The notes: generated by a model not told the origin, from the letters alone. Shown: positions 49,447-60,764, counted from the first letter of the stretch. The stretch: DNA of 64,000 bases from Artemisia argyi (GCA_030686995.1 CM060704.1:170568218-170632217), one strand, 5' to 3'. Translations and numbers: made by a program.

Positions 49447-50410
49447 TAACTTTTAACATATATAATTATTAGTGAATATAATTAATATGATTAGGGCCTC
49501 ATATGGTTACGTAGTTCTCTGTGAGTGCTTCGTAACGAGTCATTATATGTCAAAAACGGAGTTATTGTGAATAAGATATCGAGTTTCGAAGAAGGGTAGT
49601 TGGGGATGAGGGAAAAATTGGTCAAAAGTGAGTTATGATTTTTGTTTGAAATATGGCATTTGAATGGCTGTTATGACTGGTTGTAAGAGCAAAATAATGA
49701 GTCATTAAAATACTTGATTGCAATATTACACAATATGTTACAACATGAGTTTGTATAAATTCAATGCAATCCCTACCATTATAAGATACACCAACAATTC
49801 ACGGTTAACATTTTCCTCTCTAGCACACTCATTTTAATTCTATAATATTTTGAACAAGTTTTCAATTTTGGTATTACTACTGCTCCGGCCGTTGTATTTA
49901 GGAAACAACCATGGTAATTGTACATGGAATTCTTTTAAGGGAATTGTGTTTAACACGAGACCCGGTCTTCATTCCTTTATGATTTCTGGTCACAACTTAT
50001 GTTCAGGTTATTCTCACTTTTACTTCAATTGCTTTGTGTTTTTTCTTCTTGTCATTGTAATTTATACTAGTTATAATGCCCGTGCACGTGCGAGTTTTTT
50101 TAAAAATTTTGATATCCAAAATTTTGACCAAAATTTATTAAAAAGTTGGGTTTTGTGAAATGTAAGTTTTGTAACTCATGTAAAAGTTTTTCAAAAATTA
50201 TAGATATTTGGATATTCGGATATATAAAATTGTTCTTCGAAATTTCATATCTGGATATATAAAATCTTTTGTAAGTTTTATAAAATCTTTTGAAAGTTTT
50301 AGAAACTAAATTTCGGATATCCGGATATATAAAATCTTTTGTAAGTTAGCGTCTTACGACTACGTTCGGCCCCCTTAACTTGAAATCCTGGCTCCGCCCC
50401 TGCGCCTATT

Positions 50411-51023
50411 ACTTATTTTGGTATTGTTAATCACTGCACTTTATAGAGAGCGAAAACATCGAGTGTAAGGTAGAAAATTAATAAACGCACAAATCTTCCA
50501 AGGCACTACAAGGATCACAAACTGCCACCTGATCGACTGTATCTTTCATGTGTAACGAGTTTTTGTATCACTTGGGTGTAAGTCTGCAACCGCATATGTG
50601 CAAACGTAATCATGATATGATTGACCTGACCTTAGAGTCTTGAGCAGCTCATGTACTTGATTTCTGATGGAAAGATATGCTGTTTTAGGACCTGATTCTT
50701 ACTCAATCTTATTACGGACATATTAAGGTTATGTGGTGAGCATGAGCGTTTGACTCAGATGTATGCGACCTAAACAAAGTATTCTCATGAGTTGTGACTG
50801 TTTTCGAACTTTTTTTACCACCCAAGAATGGTTACCTAATAAAAAGATCAGCTTTGAACCTAAGACCTCTTGCGAGAATGATAGAACCTCTTATCGATCA
50901 CTAGTCCGTATGCACTACAAGATGTGTAATTTTATCTGAATTTTGTTTTAATCAAATTAAATGTGTTTTAGAATTTAAATTACTACGTACTTAAAATAGT
51001 AATAAATAAATAAATAAATAAAT

Positions 51024-51063
<40 letters not shown>

Positions 51064-51116
51064 AAAGTTCAAATTGAATATTATAATGCCATTTAGAACC
51101 TACAAGCCATGCAACT
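50411..51116. other. Intergenic segment of block B
   Basis: Near-identical to 15396-15680 at first, then lacking about 145 bp present in block A. It contains the second SINE-like fragment (50845-50935, minus) and a poly-A run (51029-51060). No gene. Confidence 0.5.
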
Positions 51117-51140
51117 TATATAGTTGACCATTCGTTGACC
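51117..51140 (+). promoter_or_regulatory. TATA box with two TTGACC elements
   Basis: TATATAG at 51117, TTGACC at 51124 and 51135, same spacing as 16241-16264. W-box-like elements placed this close to the TATA box suggest stress or pathogen control; this is inferred only. Confidence 0.5.
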
Positions 51141-51263
51141 ACAATATTTCCCTAACCAACTATAACTAAAATCTTGAAAACCATAACTGATTTACCCTCC
51201 ACCATTCTCACATACCATTTACCTTCCAAACAAACAAATCAAAATCAAAAAATCAAGAAAACA

Positions 51264-51575
51264 ATGGCAACCAATAAGCAAGAAAGTGATGCGTTATTCT
51301 GGGAACTCGTGATTTCATATGAAGACGCTGAGTTACGAGGGGATAAAATCATTCGTGGAGACAATAATGTAGTTATCGCGTTCAGAGATGAAAACGGGTT
51401 TTGGAGGGAAGTCATTCAAACTCCAGAATTGAACAAAGAACCGCCAAATGAGGATCACAAAGATATAACAAGAAAAAGAGATCGAGATGATGACAGTACT
51501 GGTGCAAATGGATTTCCTAACAAGCATCCTGCGGTTACACCTACGCATGTGGAGAGCAGTGGTGCCAAAAACTAA
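51264..51575 (+). CDS. DAxFW-family small protein, block B copy
   Basis: The ATG in ACAATGGCAACC gives 103 residues. An in-frame ATG at 51174 lies in what is 5' UTR in the sister gene and is not preferred. The N-terminal region reads MATNKQESDALFWELVISYE, then GDKIIRGDNNVVIAFRDENG and FWREV, followed by a hydrophilic tail with RKRDRDDDS. Compared with the split gene of block A it lacks 8 residues after FWR, and a TAA after GAKN cuts 16 residues that are still encoded in frame beyond it (to EGDQEQS). It is unspliced as far as seen, without signal peptide. It is the only member of the long type that is uninterrupted in this window. Unrecognised family. Confidence 0.65.
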   Translation: MATNKQESDALFWELVISYEDAELRGDKIIRGDNNVVIAFRDENGFWREVIQTPELNKEPPNEDHKDITRKRDRDDDSTGANGFPNKHPAVTPTHVESSGAKN

Positions 51576-53867
51576 ACGGAGGTGGTGGTGTCCCAAGAAG
51601 GTGATCAAGAACAAAGCTAAAGTTCGATAAATCAGTTAGCGTAAACATTTGAATTTGATTTGGTGGTAGTAAATGACTAAACGTAGCAGTTAGTGTGAAT
51701 ATCAGTTGTGATCGATCTCTTGATGAATGTTTTCAGAAATGATACCAGTTTCTCTATGTTTAGCCGATATTATTGTATATAACTTGTTGTTTTAGCTTTC
51801 AAAATACTACTCTATGAATTACGTAGTAGTTAGTAGATGGTTAAAAGCAGTCCTACAGTAACTCCGTTAATGAAGCGTACACACAAAATAAATATAAACT
51901 TCACTATGGTTTAAAGCGCGAGGATAACAGATATGCGTTTCGCTGCGGCCTCTAAAGTTACAAGAATGAAATGATGACTGGATAGAACATATGAGTAACA
52001 TTGACCACATGCAAGTCCAAACCATACCGTATACGGGTCACGGAGTATATGTAGCTGATGCTGTTATATTCCAGTTAAATATCTGTTTTCATTATGCATT
52101 AGTTGCATGAATCATGAATAATCATTTGGGGTACCTGCATACATTTGTTTATTAATTAGACGTGATAATTGATATGTGACTTATGAGAGATAAATACGTT
52201 GTAAGTTACTGATATCATGCCTGCGGCGATCATTCTTTTCTTTTTCTTTTTTCATTTGTTTATGCATTAGTCCTTATCTTCGTCTTTGCTTCTGGTGTTT
52301 ATCAGTATAAAAAAAAAAAAAAAAAAAAATCTAATATCTTGTTGATTTGAACACAGTTAAATCACAAAAAAGAAATGGAGCTTAAGCTCAGCGCTTATAT
52401 TTGGTTTCAGTTTGGATTTACCTGAACATGTCCTATACATACTCCTATGTAATCTGTTAGCATAACATATGTCAAAAACAATCGGATATGTGAAAATATA
52501 AACACGGCCTAGTTTTATTTACCTGTTGGATGTTAACTTTATTATCTGTTGGATAGTAAAGTCTTTTGCCAAGTGTTGGTTTGTTAATAGAAGGTTGGCG
52601 TCAAAATCCATATATGAGTCAAGATTCTCATCGCTGTGTAGGAATAGAAGGTTGCAGTTGTCGTTAAGGTAGCCATATAAATCATACCGTTTTGTGCAAT
52701 AAAATGCAGTAGTAGGCTGTTGGTCTTATGTGTGTGTACTCGTGTTTGGGTTTGTTTTCCACTGATCTACTTTTTACTTGTTCTTCAACTTTAGTATATA
52801 GCTTTTACTCGTGCAATCCTGGTAATTAACAAACTGATTAGACTATAGCTTTTACTCGCGCAATCCTGGCAAGTTATGGCATAGATCTTTCAATGTATCA
52901 TAAACCGGCCAGATTATAGAAAATGAAAATTTTCGGTGGCAATAAAAGCTCTGGTTTGCATATAATCTAGCTAAAAGGCGAATGGGTCACAAATTGATGG
53001 GCATGGCAAAACGAGTATTTTATAACATTGCAAGTCGTTTTATGCAGTTATCTTGTGTTATGTTATCATGATTCATGAATAACACTGAGTGTCAGAAAAT
53101 GCACATAGAAGTATTTACGGGTCAAACAAACAGATTTAGCCCATTGTCAACCCGTAGAAGATCCACAGTCTGTTTCATACTCAACCTCAAGTCACCCATC
53201 TTACCGCATCCTTCTTTTTTCTTTGAATTACTGAAACGTGGAATATATTTGCACAAAAAGTTATATGATCACATTATGGCCCTTAGCAACTGATCATTCA
53301 ATGAACTGTGAAGTAATCACAATCGATAGGTTGTCATAGTAGGCTAGTATACCTTGCTATACCATGTCACTGAATATTTGAGTAAAAATATGCAGACACA
53401 CATTGTACATGATAGGAAACTATGTAGCAAAATTTGCATAAATCACATTTTTAATCCTCACAAATGATGTTCATACCCGAACTAGCATTTTCTCAGGTAA
53501 TTTTGTAAGGACATGGGTGTAAGTCTGCAGTCTCATGTGTGCACAAATATTACTAAATGCGTATTACTAAATGCGCCTACTACTCTACAAACGAGGGCAT
53601 GACTACACCTGATATATATGTAAATGACAAATCACTTGAATCTCTTGTGTTCGTTTGATTCTTGTGAAACATTATCGATTCTCCTTTTTATTCGTTTGAC
53701 CCTAGTGACACATTCTTGCTCGGTTGCTCCTCGCATAAATTGGCATGTTTGTTGCCAGTACAAATATACTGTACAAAATACATTTATAGAGTTATAGATC
53801 ATGTTGCAAATTAGTAATTTACTAATTTCTCTATCAAATTATAAGGACTCATTAATTTTTGGCCAAA
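51576..53867. other. Intergenic segment of block B
   Basis: Aligned to 24420-26993. A decayed relative of the 25633-25911 exon lies near 52570-52800. A 26-base A run is at 52305-52330. A 73-codon ORF at 53075 is not matched in block A. No gene supported. Confidence 0.5.
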
Positions 53868-53881
53868 AAAGTTCGACTTGT

Positions 53882-54051
53882 ATCAAGACATCACATGGTT
53901 GGGCCCAGGTTGGTGGCCAACTGCACTAGGCAGTTGGTTGATATCATTAGAGCTTGTGGTCCCCAAGTGAGGACTTCCCGGTTGGTCACCCAAACCGGTA
54001 CTACTCTCACATAGGCTCGCTTAACTTAATAAGCTTCACCCAGTGGACCAC
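53882..54051 (-). mobile_element. 5S-rRNA-derived SINE-like insertion
   Basis: On the minus strand, bases equivalent to 54025-53969 read GTTAAGCGAGCC, then GAGAGTAGTACC, TTTGGGTGACC and GGGAAGTCCTC, matching the 3' half of plant 5S rRNA including the internal promoter region. The 170-bp insert is flanked by the 14-bp direct repeat AAAGTTCGACTTGT (53868-53881, 54052-54065), and block A has the empty site near 27345. A long TSD favours a SINE3-like retroposon; a Cassandra-type LTR fragment (TG...CA ends at 53879-54042) is the alternative. Confidence 0.65.
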
Positions 54052-54400
54052 AAAGTTCGACTTGTCGATAGATATTTCAAGTTTTATAGAAAAAAGTTAC
54101 AATATACCATTACGAATGTTATAAAGTTGAAAGTGCAACAAACTACAGTAATACTTGATTATATCATAATACAATTAATAATCAAGATATTAAAACCTTT
54201 ATAAACACTACGTGCCAAGCATTTTGAGGCGCCATTATTTGTTTATAATATATTTCTAGAAATGTTGAAAAATCACAACTAATATAAACAAAATCATTGA
54301 AAACGAACACATATTAATTCAGTACTTATTAAACTTTGCCACCTAACCCAAAGAGCGTTGAAATTTATAACTTAATAATTGAGCATGACTGCATCACGCT

Positions 54401-54407
54401 TATAAAT
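54401..54407 (+). promoter_or_regulatory. TATA box of microprotein gene B
   Basis: TATAAAT, 83 bp before the ATG at 54484, same context (GCTTATAAATTCAAAC) as gene A. Confidence 0.6.
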
Positions 54408-54483
54408 TCAAACCATCTCTTGCAATAGTTAAACCATTCACAACTACAAACAAACACAAAGTTTTTTTATCACATAAACAAAG

Positions 54484-54630
54484 ATGACCAAGCCAACACC
54501 ACCATCAGCTCACCACACCACACCACCCGCACCCGTCGTCCACACCCCTCCGCCACCCGTTGTTCACACTCCTCCACCACCCGCTGTCCACACTCCTTCG
54601 CCACCAGCTGATCACAAACACCACAAATGA
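54484..54630 (+). CDS. Pro/His-rich microprotein, copy B (48 aa)
   Basis: Begins with the same MTKPTPPSAHHTTPPAP as copy A. The repeat VVHTPPPP occurs regularly and the end is ADHKHHK, keeping the His/Lys tail that copy A changed. No signal peptide, no Cys, no hydrophobic segment. The His and Pro content could allow metal binding or an unfolded, proline-helix form; this is inference. The 5' and 3' flanks match those of copy A and, more weakly, copy C. Confidence 0.7.
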   Translation: MTKPTPPSAHHTTPPAPVVHTPPPPVVHTPPPPAVHTPSPPADHKHHK

Positions 54631-55419
54631 GGTTTGCGTGATGATCAAGTAACACCATTTATATGTTTGTTAAATGTTAAAGTCTCGTGCTATGCGGTTT
54701 TATGTTCATAGCACGTTATATATGGTTTGGATTGTATTCTGAATTTCTTTTTGATGTGTATTAATAATTTTGGTGTTATTTGAGGATATATGATCATGTG
54801 TGTTGTAACAAAATGTTTTAATGAAATTATAATCGTTGTGTATATGTGTGCTCAGCATATTTTGATCATATACTTGTGACCATTAAGTTTCATGGATTGT
54901 CTAGTATACGTTACTACGTAGTATCTATCAACCATTTAGTTTCTTGTTCATGATCTAGTCACAATAATTTAAGCAGTGATGAACGATGGATATCTCGATC
55001 GTTGGTACGTCCTAAGTCCTAACCAAATTAAATGAGAGTGGTCTTGCTCGCAGTCTGAACCAAACAAAATTAAGGTCCCCGTGCCCAAGTTGCGCATGAA
55101 ATTTTTTCTGCTGGGCTGTATTGAGTTGGTCTCATAAATCCAAATGACGTATTAAACATACATGGAACCATCGTCTGATCATCCGATAATGAAAGATCAA
55201 TTAACATGCGTAGAAATATAGAACCGGCCATCTTATTGAGTTAGTATATTTACTAAATCGCTCTGTAAATGTAACATGATACAAACTAAATTCCCATTCA
55301 TTAATTCACCAAAAATATACAAGAAATCACTATATAAGATCGACAATATGGTTCAAATCCAAGTTGGGTTTCATAAATAACAATAAAAAAAGATGATCAT
55401 TTTCCAATTTACATACACA
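54631..55419. other. 3' flank of microprotein gene B
   Basis: Matches 29073-29301 and 29574-30205, without the SINE. No other gene. Confidence 0.5.
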
Positions 55420-55427
55420 TTATGGAC

Positions 55428-55740
55428 TAGGGCTGAGCACCACATGTTCAAAACCGAACCGAACCGACGAAACCGACCGAACCGACAAAAACCGAACCGG
55501 ACCGACGGCCCGTCGGTTCGGTTTCGGTTTCATGTTTTTCATAATTTCGGGTCGGGTCGGGTCGGTTCGGTCCGGTTCGGCCCAAAACCGACAAAAACAC
55601 ACCAAAATACACTTAGACCGACGAAAACCGAACCGAACCGACGGCCCGTCGGTTCGGTTTCGGTTCCGGTTTTTCGTGAAATTCGGTTCTCGGTTTTTTC
55701 GGGTCGGGTCGGGTCGGTTTTGAACCTATGCTCAGCTCTA
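55428..55740. mobile_element. hAT-type MITE with CCGAACC repeats
   Basis: The ends TAGGGCTGAGCA and, inverted, TAGAGCTGAGCA are flanked by the 8-bp TSD TTATGGAC (55420-55427, 55741-55748). The interior is a foldback of ACCGAACCG and CGGTTCGG words around CGGCCCGTCGG. Block A has the single site near 30207. The ORFs rich in PNRTDG here are artefacts. Confidence 0.85.
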
Positions 55741-55758
55741 TTATGGACTATCTCCTAA

Positions 55759-55899
55759 GAGCTCCCGTCGGTGGGCTGGTGGCCGATAAGTTTTAGGTGG
55801 GAGGCGCCGTGGGCTGGTGGCCGATAACACCAGCCCATACCTCAACCAAGTTATCTTGTCAAAATTAACAGCCAACGTTATACGTTTTTTTCTTTTTAT

Positions 55900-55930
<31 letters not shown>

Positions 55931-56066
55931 TTTTTTTGTATTTATGTTTTATTAGATTATGTGCGAGCCAGATGGTGTCCTATAACTTGAGTTATGTAGG
56001 AGGGTGTTTTTGTTTTACGTTATAGGTTTTGAGTTATAAGAAAAAAAGTGCTAATCCCTATAGCTC
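55759..56066. mobile_element. Unclassified 308-bp insertion
   Basis: Lies within DNA that is continuous in block A (CTCCTAATAATTAAGTG near 30294). The ends GAGCTCCC and, inverted, GAGCTATAG are weakly alike. GGGCTGGTGGCCGATAA occurs twice inside. The TSD is uncertain. Confidence 0.35.
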
Positions 56067-56610
56067 TTTTGCACACTGTTCACCTTTCTATATTGGTTTG
56101 TCTAATAAGTACTGTAATTTCTAAAACTATATGTGTCAAGTCAACAGTTTAATCTTTATTACGGGACGAAGAAAACTATTATGATGGTCTTGTAATGCAT
56201 ATTATTAATTTTTCTAATTTGTATATATAAAATCTTTATCAATCAAATGTTTATATTTTTATAAACATGTCGGTAGAGTATTGTAATCAGTTTGACCATA
56301 CCCACATATTTGCTCCACATGTGCCACAGTCATGGGTTACCATGTTTGTTGTCATAGGAAATTATGTGCTTTATAAAATATCTAGAGGAGACTATAAAGA
56401 ATATTATACGTTAACATTCAGTCAACAAAAAATTAAACTACATCCGGCCATTTCATTGTGATATGATATTTTAAGGTCTGGTCCTAATAAGAAATCAATG
56501 TCTCGTTATTCTTGTCTAACAATTGTAAGAAAGAAATTTGCATAATAATTATACTAGCAAATTTATATATCAAATTAATAAACTCCATCAGTATCTCATA
56601 ATGTCTATTG

Positions 56611-56657
<47 letters not shown>

Positions 56658-56787
56658 TTACCTCATAATGTCTAGATTTTCATAATGGTTATGGATGTAC
56701 GAGTTCAAAATCGCGTACGTGACACAAGGTTTTTGTAGTGTATATGTTGACATGTTGTTACGTAATTATTAAAGCATGTGTTTTACA
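56067..56787. other. Right end of block B and flank
   Basis: Homology to block A runs to about 56350. Includes a poly-A run of about 40 (56612-56655). No gene supported; the 64-codon ORF at 56267 is not preserved in block A. Confidence 0.45.
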
Positions 56788-56790
56788 TTA

Positions 56791-56987
56791 GGCTGCTCAC
56801 AGTAAGGGAAAAAAATTCAGTCGACTGACTCTTCCATTCGGTCCTGATCGATCGGCATTATTGTGGCTATATGGTCGAGCGTTTTTTTCTCTCATTTTTT
56901 TTTTTTTTTTTTTTTTTTTGGGTCGTGCATGTGACCGAAATGTATATGTTGTATGTGTGTTAATTAGTTAAAAAATAATATTTGTGG

Positions 56988-57018
<31 letters not shown>

Positions 57019-57130
57019 GGTAGTGCAGGTTGTCTTTCTGTGGCAAAAAATTGTTTGTAGGTTGCCGGAGAGAGAAAGCTAATGTGACAGGTAAAATGAA
57101 GGTCGCTGGTAGTTATTACTATGCCTAGCC
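56791..57130. mobile_element. Harbinger-type MITE
   Basis: Flanked by TTA (56788-56790, 57131-57133). The ends GGCTGCTCACAGT and, inverted, GGCTAGGCATAGT are partly alike. It holds T runs at 56897-56920 and 56992-57018. Its right 60 bp are an inverted copy of the left end of the next element. Confidence 0.55.
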
Positions 57131-57203
57131 TTAAATCTGAAGTCAAACCTTACTCGATCGACAACATCCTAAAAGTGTTCATAAAATATAAGAGAAAAGC
57201 TTA

Positions 57204-57901
57204 GGCTATATATGCACAATGGTGACCGAGCGCGACCTTCATTTTGCTTGTCACATCAGCTTTTTCTCTCCAGCAACCTTCAGACGATCAAATTGTCACA
57301 GTGGCGACCTTCTTAATTTTTTATTTTTTTTTTAATTCAAACTTTTTTTACTTATAAATACCCCTTCATTCACCCATCTTTAACACACCAACTCATAATT
57401 TCTTTAAACACCAGATTTAAAAAATGACGCAACCAAACACTCCCTTCATTTCTAGAGAAATAGTTAATGCTCCACCGTCAGAAATCATTTCCGTCATTTC
57501 TTACTGAGGAACCGGTTAATGCTCTACCATCAGACAATCCATTTTTGCTTATTGAGGAAGAGGAACGATTACTTCTTCAGGATGAAGAAGCATTGAGAGC
57601 TTTTGAAGAAGAACAAGCAAGAGAAGAAGCAGCTCGTAAGGAGCACGAAGCAAGTGAAGAAGAAGAGCATAGAGAAAACTGGTTTGACAAAGTGTATCAA
57701 GAGTGGGAAGAGGATCTTGGGGATTACTCTACTTACGACGATGGTTATTACATAGATTAATTTGTATTTTCATTTTCATATCGTATTTGTATTTTTATTT
57801 GAATGTTATATTCTACTTTATTTATGTAATGAATGAAAGTTCGTATTTGAGAATAAATTTCCTACCTAATACCTCCAAAACAAACACATACATACTTCGT
57901 C

Positions 57902-57942
<41 letters not shown>

Positions 57943-58097
57943 CTTCACATTTTTTGGACTTTTGTGGATACACACTTGGTCGAATTTTCGATCGAGTTTT
58001 GCGTTTCTTCATCCGTCAACCGAACACAACCTTCAACCCACAATGGGGCGACCGACGAAGACCAAGAGAGGGACCGAACCATTATGCATATATAGCC
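57204..58097. mobile_element. Harbinger element with one accessory ORF
   Basis: The terminal repeats GGCTATATATGCACAATGGT and, inverted, GGCTATATATGCATAATGGT differ at one base. TTA flanks both sides (57201-57203, 58098-58100). The 894-bp element contains a TATA-like CTTATAAATACC at about 57350 and one coding frame related to 11835-12278. No transposase. A run of about 35 A lies at 57906-57941. Confidence 0.85.
57424..57760 (+). pseudogene. Acidic accessory protein of a Harbinger element, frameshifted
   Basis: The likely original start is ATG at 57424 (MTQPNTPFISREIVNAP), which hits a stop after 27 residues. A tandem duplication of about 45 bp (CATTTCTAGAGAAATAGTTA against CATTTCTTACTGAGGAACCG) put the rest in another frame, open from ATG 57467 to 57760 (97 codons). 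That part has a long Glu-rich helix (IEEEERLLLQDEEALRAFEE) and ends YSTYDDGYYID. The helix and the acidic aromatic end parallel the protein at 11835-12278. A product from 57467 remains possible. Function unknown. Confidence 0.55.
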
Positions 58098-58162
58098 TTA
58101 AGGAATAATCTCGGTTAAACCGCATGTGTCATGTGCGGGAGTTAAAAACTCACCGTGTCGAG

Positions 58163-58342
58163 TAGGGGCGGAGCCAGAAATTTTTGGTCGATGAGACACA
58201 ATTTGATAAATTGTAGAAACTACACTATAAATTGATACTTAGGGAGAAAATTATGAAAAAACCCAAATATTTTCAAAATTTTACACTATAATTTTTTTCA
58301 CTGGAAGCACTAGCTCCTCCTGCCTCTTTTACCTTCGCCATG
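58163..58342. mobile_element. hAT-type MITE, 180 bp
   Basis: An exact 8-bp TSD GTGTCGAG (58155-58162, 58343-58350). The left end TAGGGGCGGAGCCAG is hAT-like; the right end, inverted, is CATGGCGAAGG, a poor match, so it is degenerate or truncated. Confidence 0.65.
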
Positions 58343-58486
58343 GTGTCGAGTAGAAACTGTGAAAAATGTACCAATAGTATTAATATGACGCACCGTATAT
58401 TTATTTAATTTTTGCTTTTTCGTGATTGGCAGATTTGCCACCTAACCCCATATCAATTATTGACCGTTTGAGCATCACGTTTCCCT

Positions 58487-58494
58487 TATATAAA
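58487..58494 (+). promoter_or_regulatory. TATA box of microprotein gene C
   Basis: TATATAAA, 42 bp before the ATG. The upstream context TTTGCCACCTAACCC is shared with genes A and B. Confidence 0.6.
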
Positions 58495-58528
58495 CACAAT
58501 ACTACATCATATAAGACTTAAAACAAAA

Positions 58529-58687
58529 ATGACTAAACCAACACCACCATCAGCCCATCACACACCACCACCACCAGCCCACCACACACCACCACCACCC
58601 GTCGTGCACCACCCTACACCACCGGTGGTCCACACTCCACCACCACCCGTTGTCCATCACCCTCCAACAACTCACAAGCACCACTAG
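58529..58687 (+). CDS. Pro/His-rich microprotein, copy C (52 aa)
   Basis: Starts MTKPTPPSAHHTPPPPAHH and continues with VVHHPTPPVVHTPPPP and ends TTHKHH. It has the most His of the three copies. It lies outside block B, so the family spread by more than the one segmental duplication. Downstream, GTCTTTTGCTATG and GTAGCATATATATATG mirror the 3' flanks of copies A and B. Frame, start, repeat pattern and tail are kept despite DNA divergence, which favours selection on the peptide. No secretion signal. Unknown role. Confidence 0.7.
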   Translation: MTKPTPPSAHHTPPPPAHHTPPPPVVHHPTPPVVHTPPPPVVHHPPTTHKHH

Positions 58688-60764
58688 TGAAACTTGATCA
58701 TGTTGTTCATGATGATCTAGTAACACCATGCATGTGTTAAGTTGTTACTTTTGTTAAAGTCTTTTGCTATGTAAAATTTTATGATCGTAGCATATATATA
58801 TGTGGTCTAGTTGACTAGATCATCATGTACTAATTTTCTTTTGTGATGTATCAATAATTGTGGTGTTACTGTTATTTTAAGATCTATATATCTAGCAGGA
58901 TGTGATGTAACAAATTATTAATGTTAACTAGTTGTTTGTATACGTTGATGAATATATGATCATGATCGTTATCTATGTGTGATATTGTGATAAAGTTATG
59001 ATCGATCTTTGTAGTTGATATCTTCGAATCACATGGTTGGTGATCTATGTAATAGATATTTGTCAATACGATTGATTTGCAAACACCAACTCCACCAAAC
59101 AAATGTTTTATCATTGTGTAAATCCAGTGGTATCGAAACACTAGCAAGTGATTGCAGTTGTGGCTTTTAACTATCATCGTCCATTTTCACTTAACTAATC
59201 AACGCTGTATCATATCAGTGCAATTACACCATGTGTTTACTAGTTCCACAAACGACATACGAAGAACACGGCGTGAGTTATATAATAAAGTCTTTGTATC
59301 ATGTTTCACTAAGTCTCCAACCGAAATCAATCAAATTCACAGCATCATGCCTCACTCTCTTAATGAAGTTACTCAAGTCACCAAATTTTAACACAAACAA
59401 ATTTATGTTAGATTACAGTTCCTTAGAAACAATCTCACACGAGTCATAATATGTAAGAATTCTAAAACGTTAGAATGATTGCCAATATCATTTTGTTCCA
59501 TATCCATATCCATATCCGAGGTTGAACCCTAGCTTTAAGAAGTGTGTTTGAACACGAAAAGGTGTTCCATAATTGATCATGGCAAAAGTTCAATACGAAA
59601 CAAATATTCTTTAAAGAACAAATGACTCAATCTTGACCGTTCAATCTTCTAGATCTAAAGGTGCATATAAAAACTGATTTGATAAATTAATTAAACACGG
59701 AGGGGCAATTTTATAATTTTACAAGTCCCACCTAACATCTCACCCTCTCAAACACTCACTCCGAGCTAATCATTTACACACATACACACACTCTCTCTCT
59801 CTCTCACCAACTATTCATCTTCTTGATTAGATTTAAACTTTTTCCAACCAAATAATAACCAAATCTTTACTAAACAATTTTATTTTTTGTGGTTTCGGGA
59901 TGGTGATTCACCGGAGAATCCACATATTTACAACGTGCCATCGATGACGCGGCGGTGGTTTGGTGACGGTGATGGAGAAGTTGTAATTTTGCAAACGGTG
60001 TTTTCATCACATCTAAAACTTACGACATGTTTAAAAGTTTATTGTTGATGGAGAAGTTGTAAGTTTTGTTTCACATAGATATCATTATTAAAATGATGAT
60101 GTTGTATATGGTGAAGTAGCGTGGATGGTAAGGAGTGAATGGTGAGACGAGTAAGCTTGCTTTAAATGCTTTGTCTTTAAATGGCTTGACAATGGCTCTT
60201 TTCTTCTTGTCCTACTGATTCAATGGCTCCAACATATGGTGTGATATGTGGGGTCTTGCATTGTTTTGTTTATTTAGTTGTGATCTCAGATTCTTATGTT
60301 AGTTTTGTTAATTTTGTATTTGCTTGTAAGCTTGCACCTTTTGTTGTAGTTTTTTGTTTTTTGGCTCATCTTTTTTAACTATCTTGTTAAGAAGGTGGGT
60401 GCATTTTTTTTCTTTTAAATGTTGATTTTAGGTGCTTTTGTTAAAAAAAAAAAAAAAAAAAAAATGTTAATGAAAAAAGACAATATTTTGCCACAATGTT
60501 TTCATAATAAAGGTATCAATATACTTCAATCTTTTGCTAATAGTGTATTTCCATTTTATGTAAAGCAAAATAAAAATCCCATGAGATTTATACAGAATCT
60601 CATGTGATTCTCTCTGATCCCTTGTGCTTCATATATAATCCCTTGTTATCCATAAAAATACTTTTTGAGTATCTTTTATGTGACATAAAAGTATAAAACA
60701 TTGATTTACTCATTTTTACAAATCACTTGTGATTTTTTAAAAATAACAAATCACAAGTGATTTT
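58688..60764. other. Flank with possible LINE scrap, no clear gene
   Basis: A CT microsatellite lies at 59786-59805. At about 59890-60465 a GATGACGCGGCGGTGG-type start and a T-rich end (GTTTTTTGTTTTTTGGCTC, then an A run at 60441-60464) resemble a truncated LINE, but I cannot show RT or a TSD. No coding region supported. Confidence 0.35.

Larger units (their letters stand above)
47995..50402. other. hAT interior right of the CACTA element
   Basis: AT-rich, with no hAT transposase. It holds two copies of the hAT terminal segment (48874-49119, 50139-50402), an acidic ORF remnant, and ACTAGTTATAATGCCCGTGC at about 50068. The DNA between the two terminal copies (49120-50138) may be a further insertion. 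Confidence 0.5.

Noticed and set aside
50068..50090. ACTAGTTATAATGCCCGTGC as a Helitron end (also 30540)
   Set aside because: The word is common in plant repeats, but I could not find a TC start, CTRR end and hairpin in place.
53969..54025. A functional 5S rRNA gene
   Set aside because: Only the 3' half is present, with many changes, inside a TSD-flanked insert.
55393..55758. A 121-codon ORF with PNRTDGPSVRF repeats
   Set aside because: It spans the hAT MITE and its TSDs; the repeat is the CCGAACC foldback read as protein.
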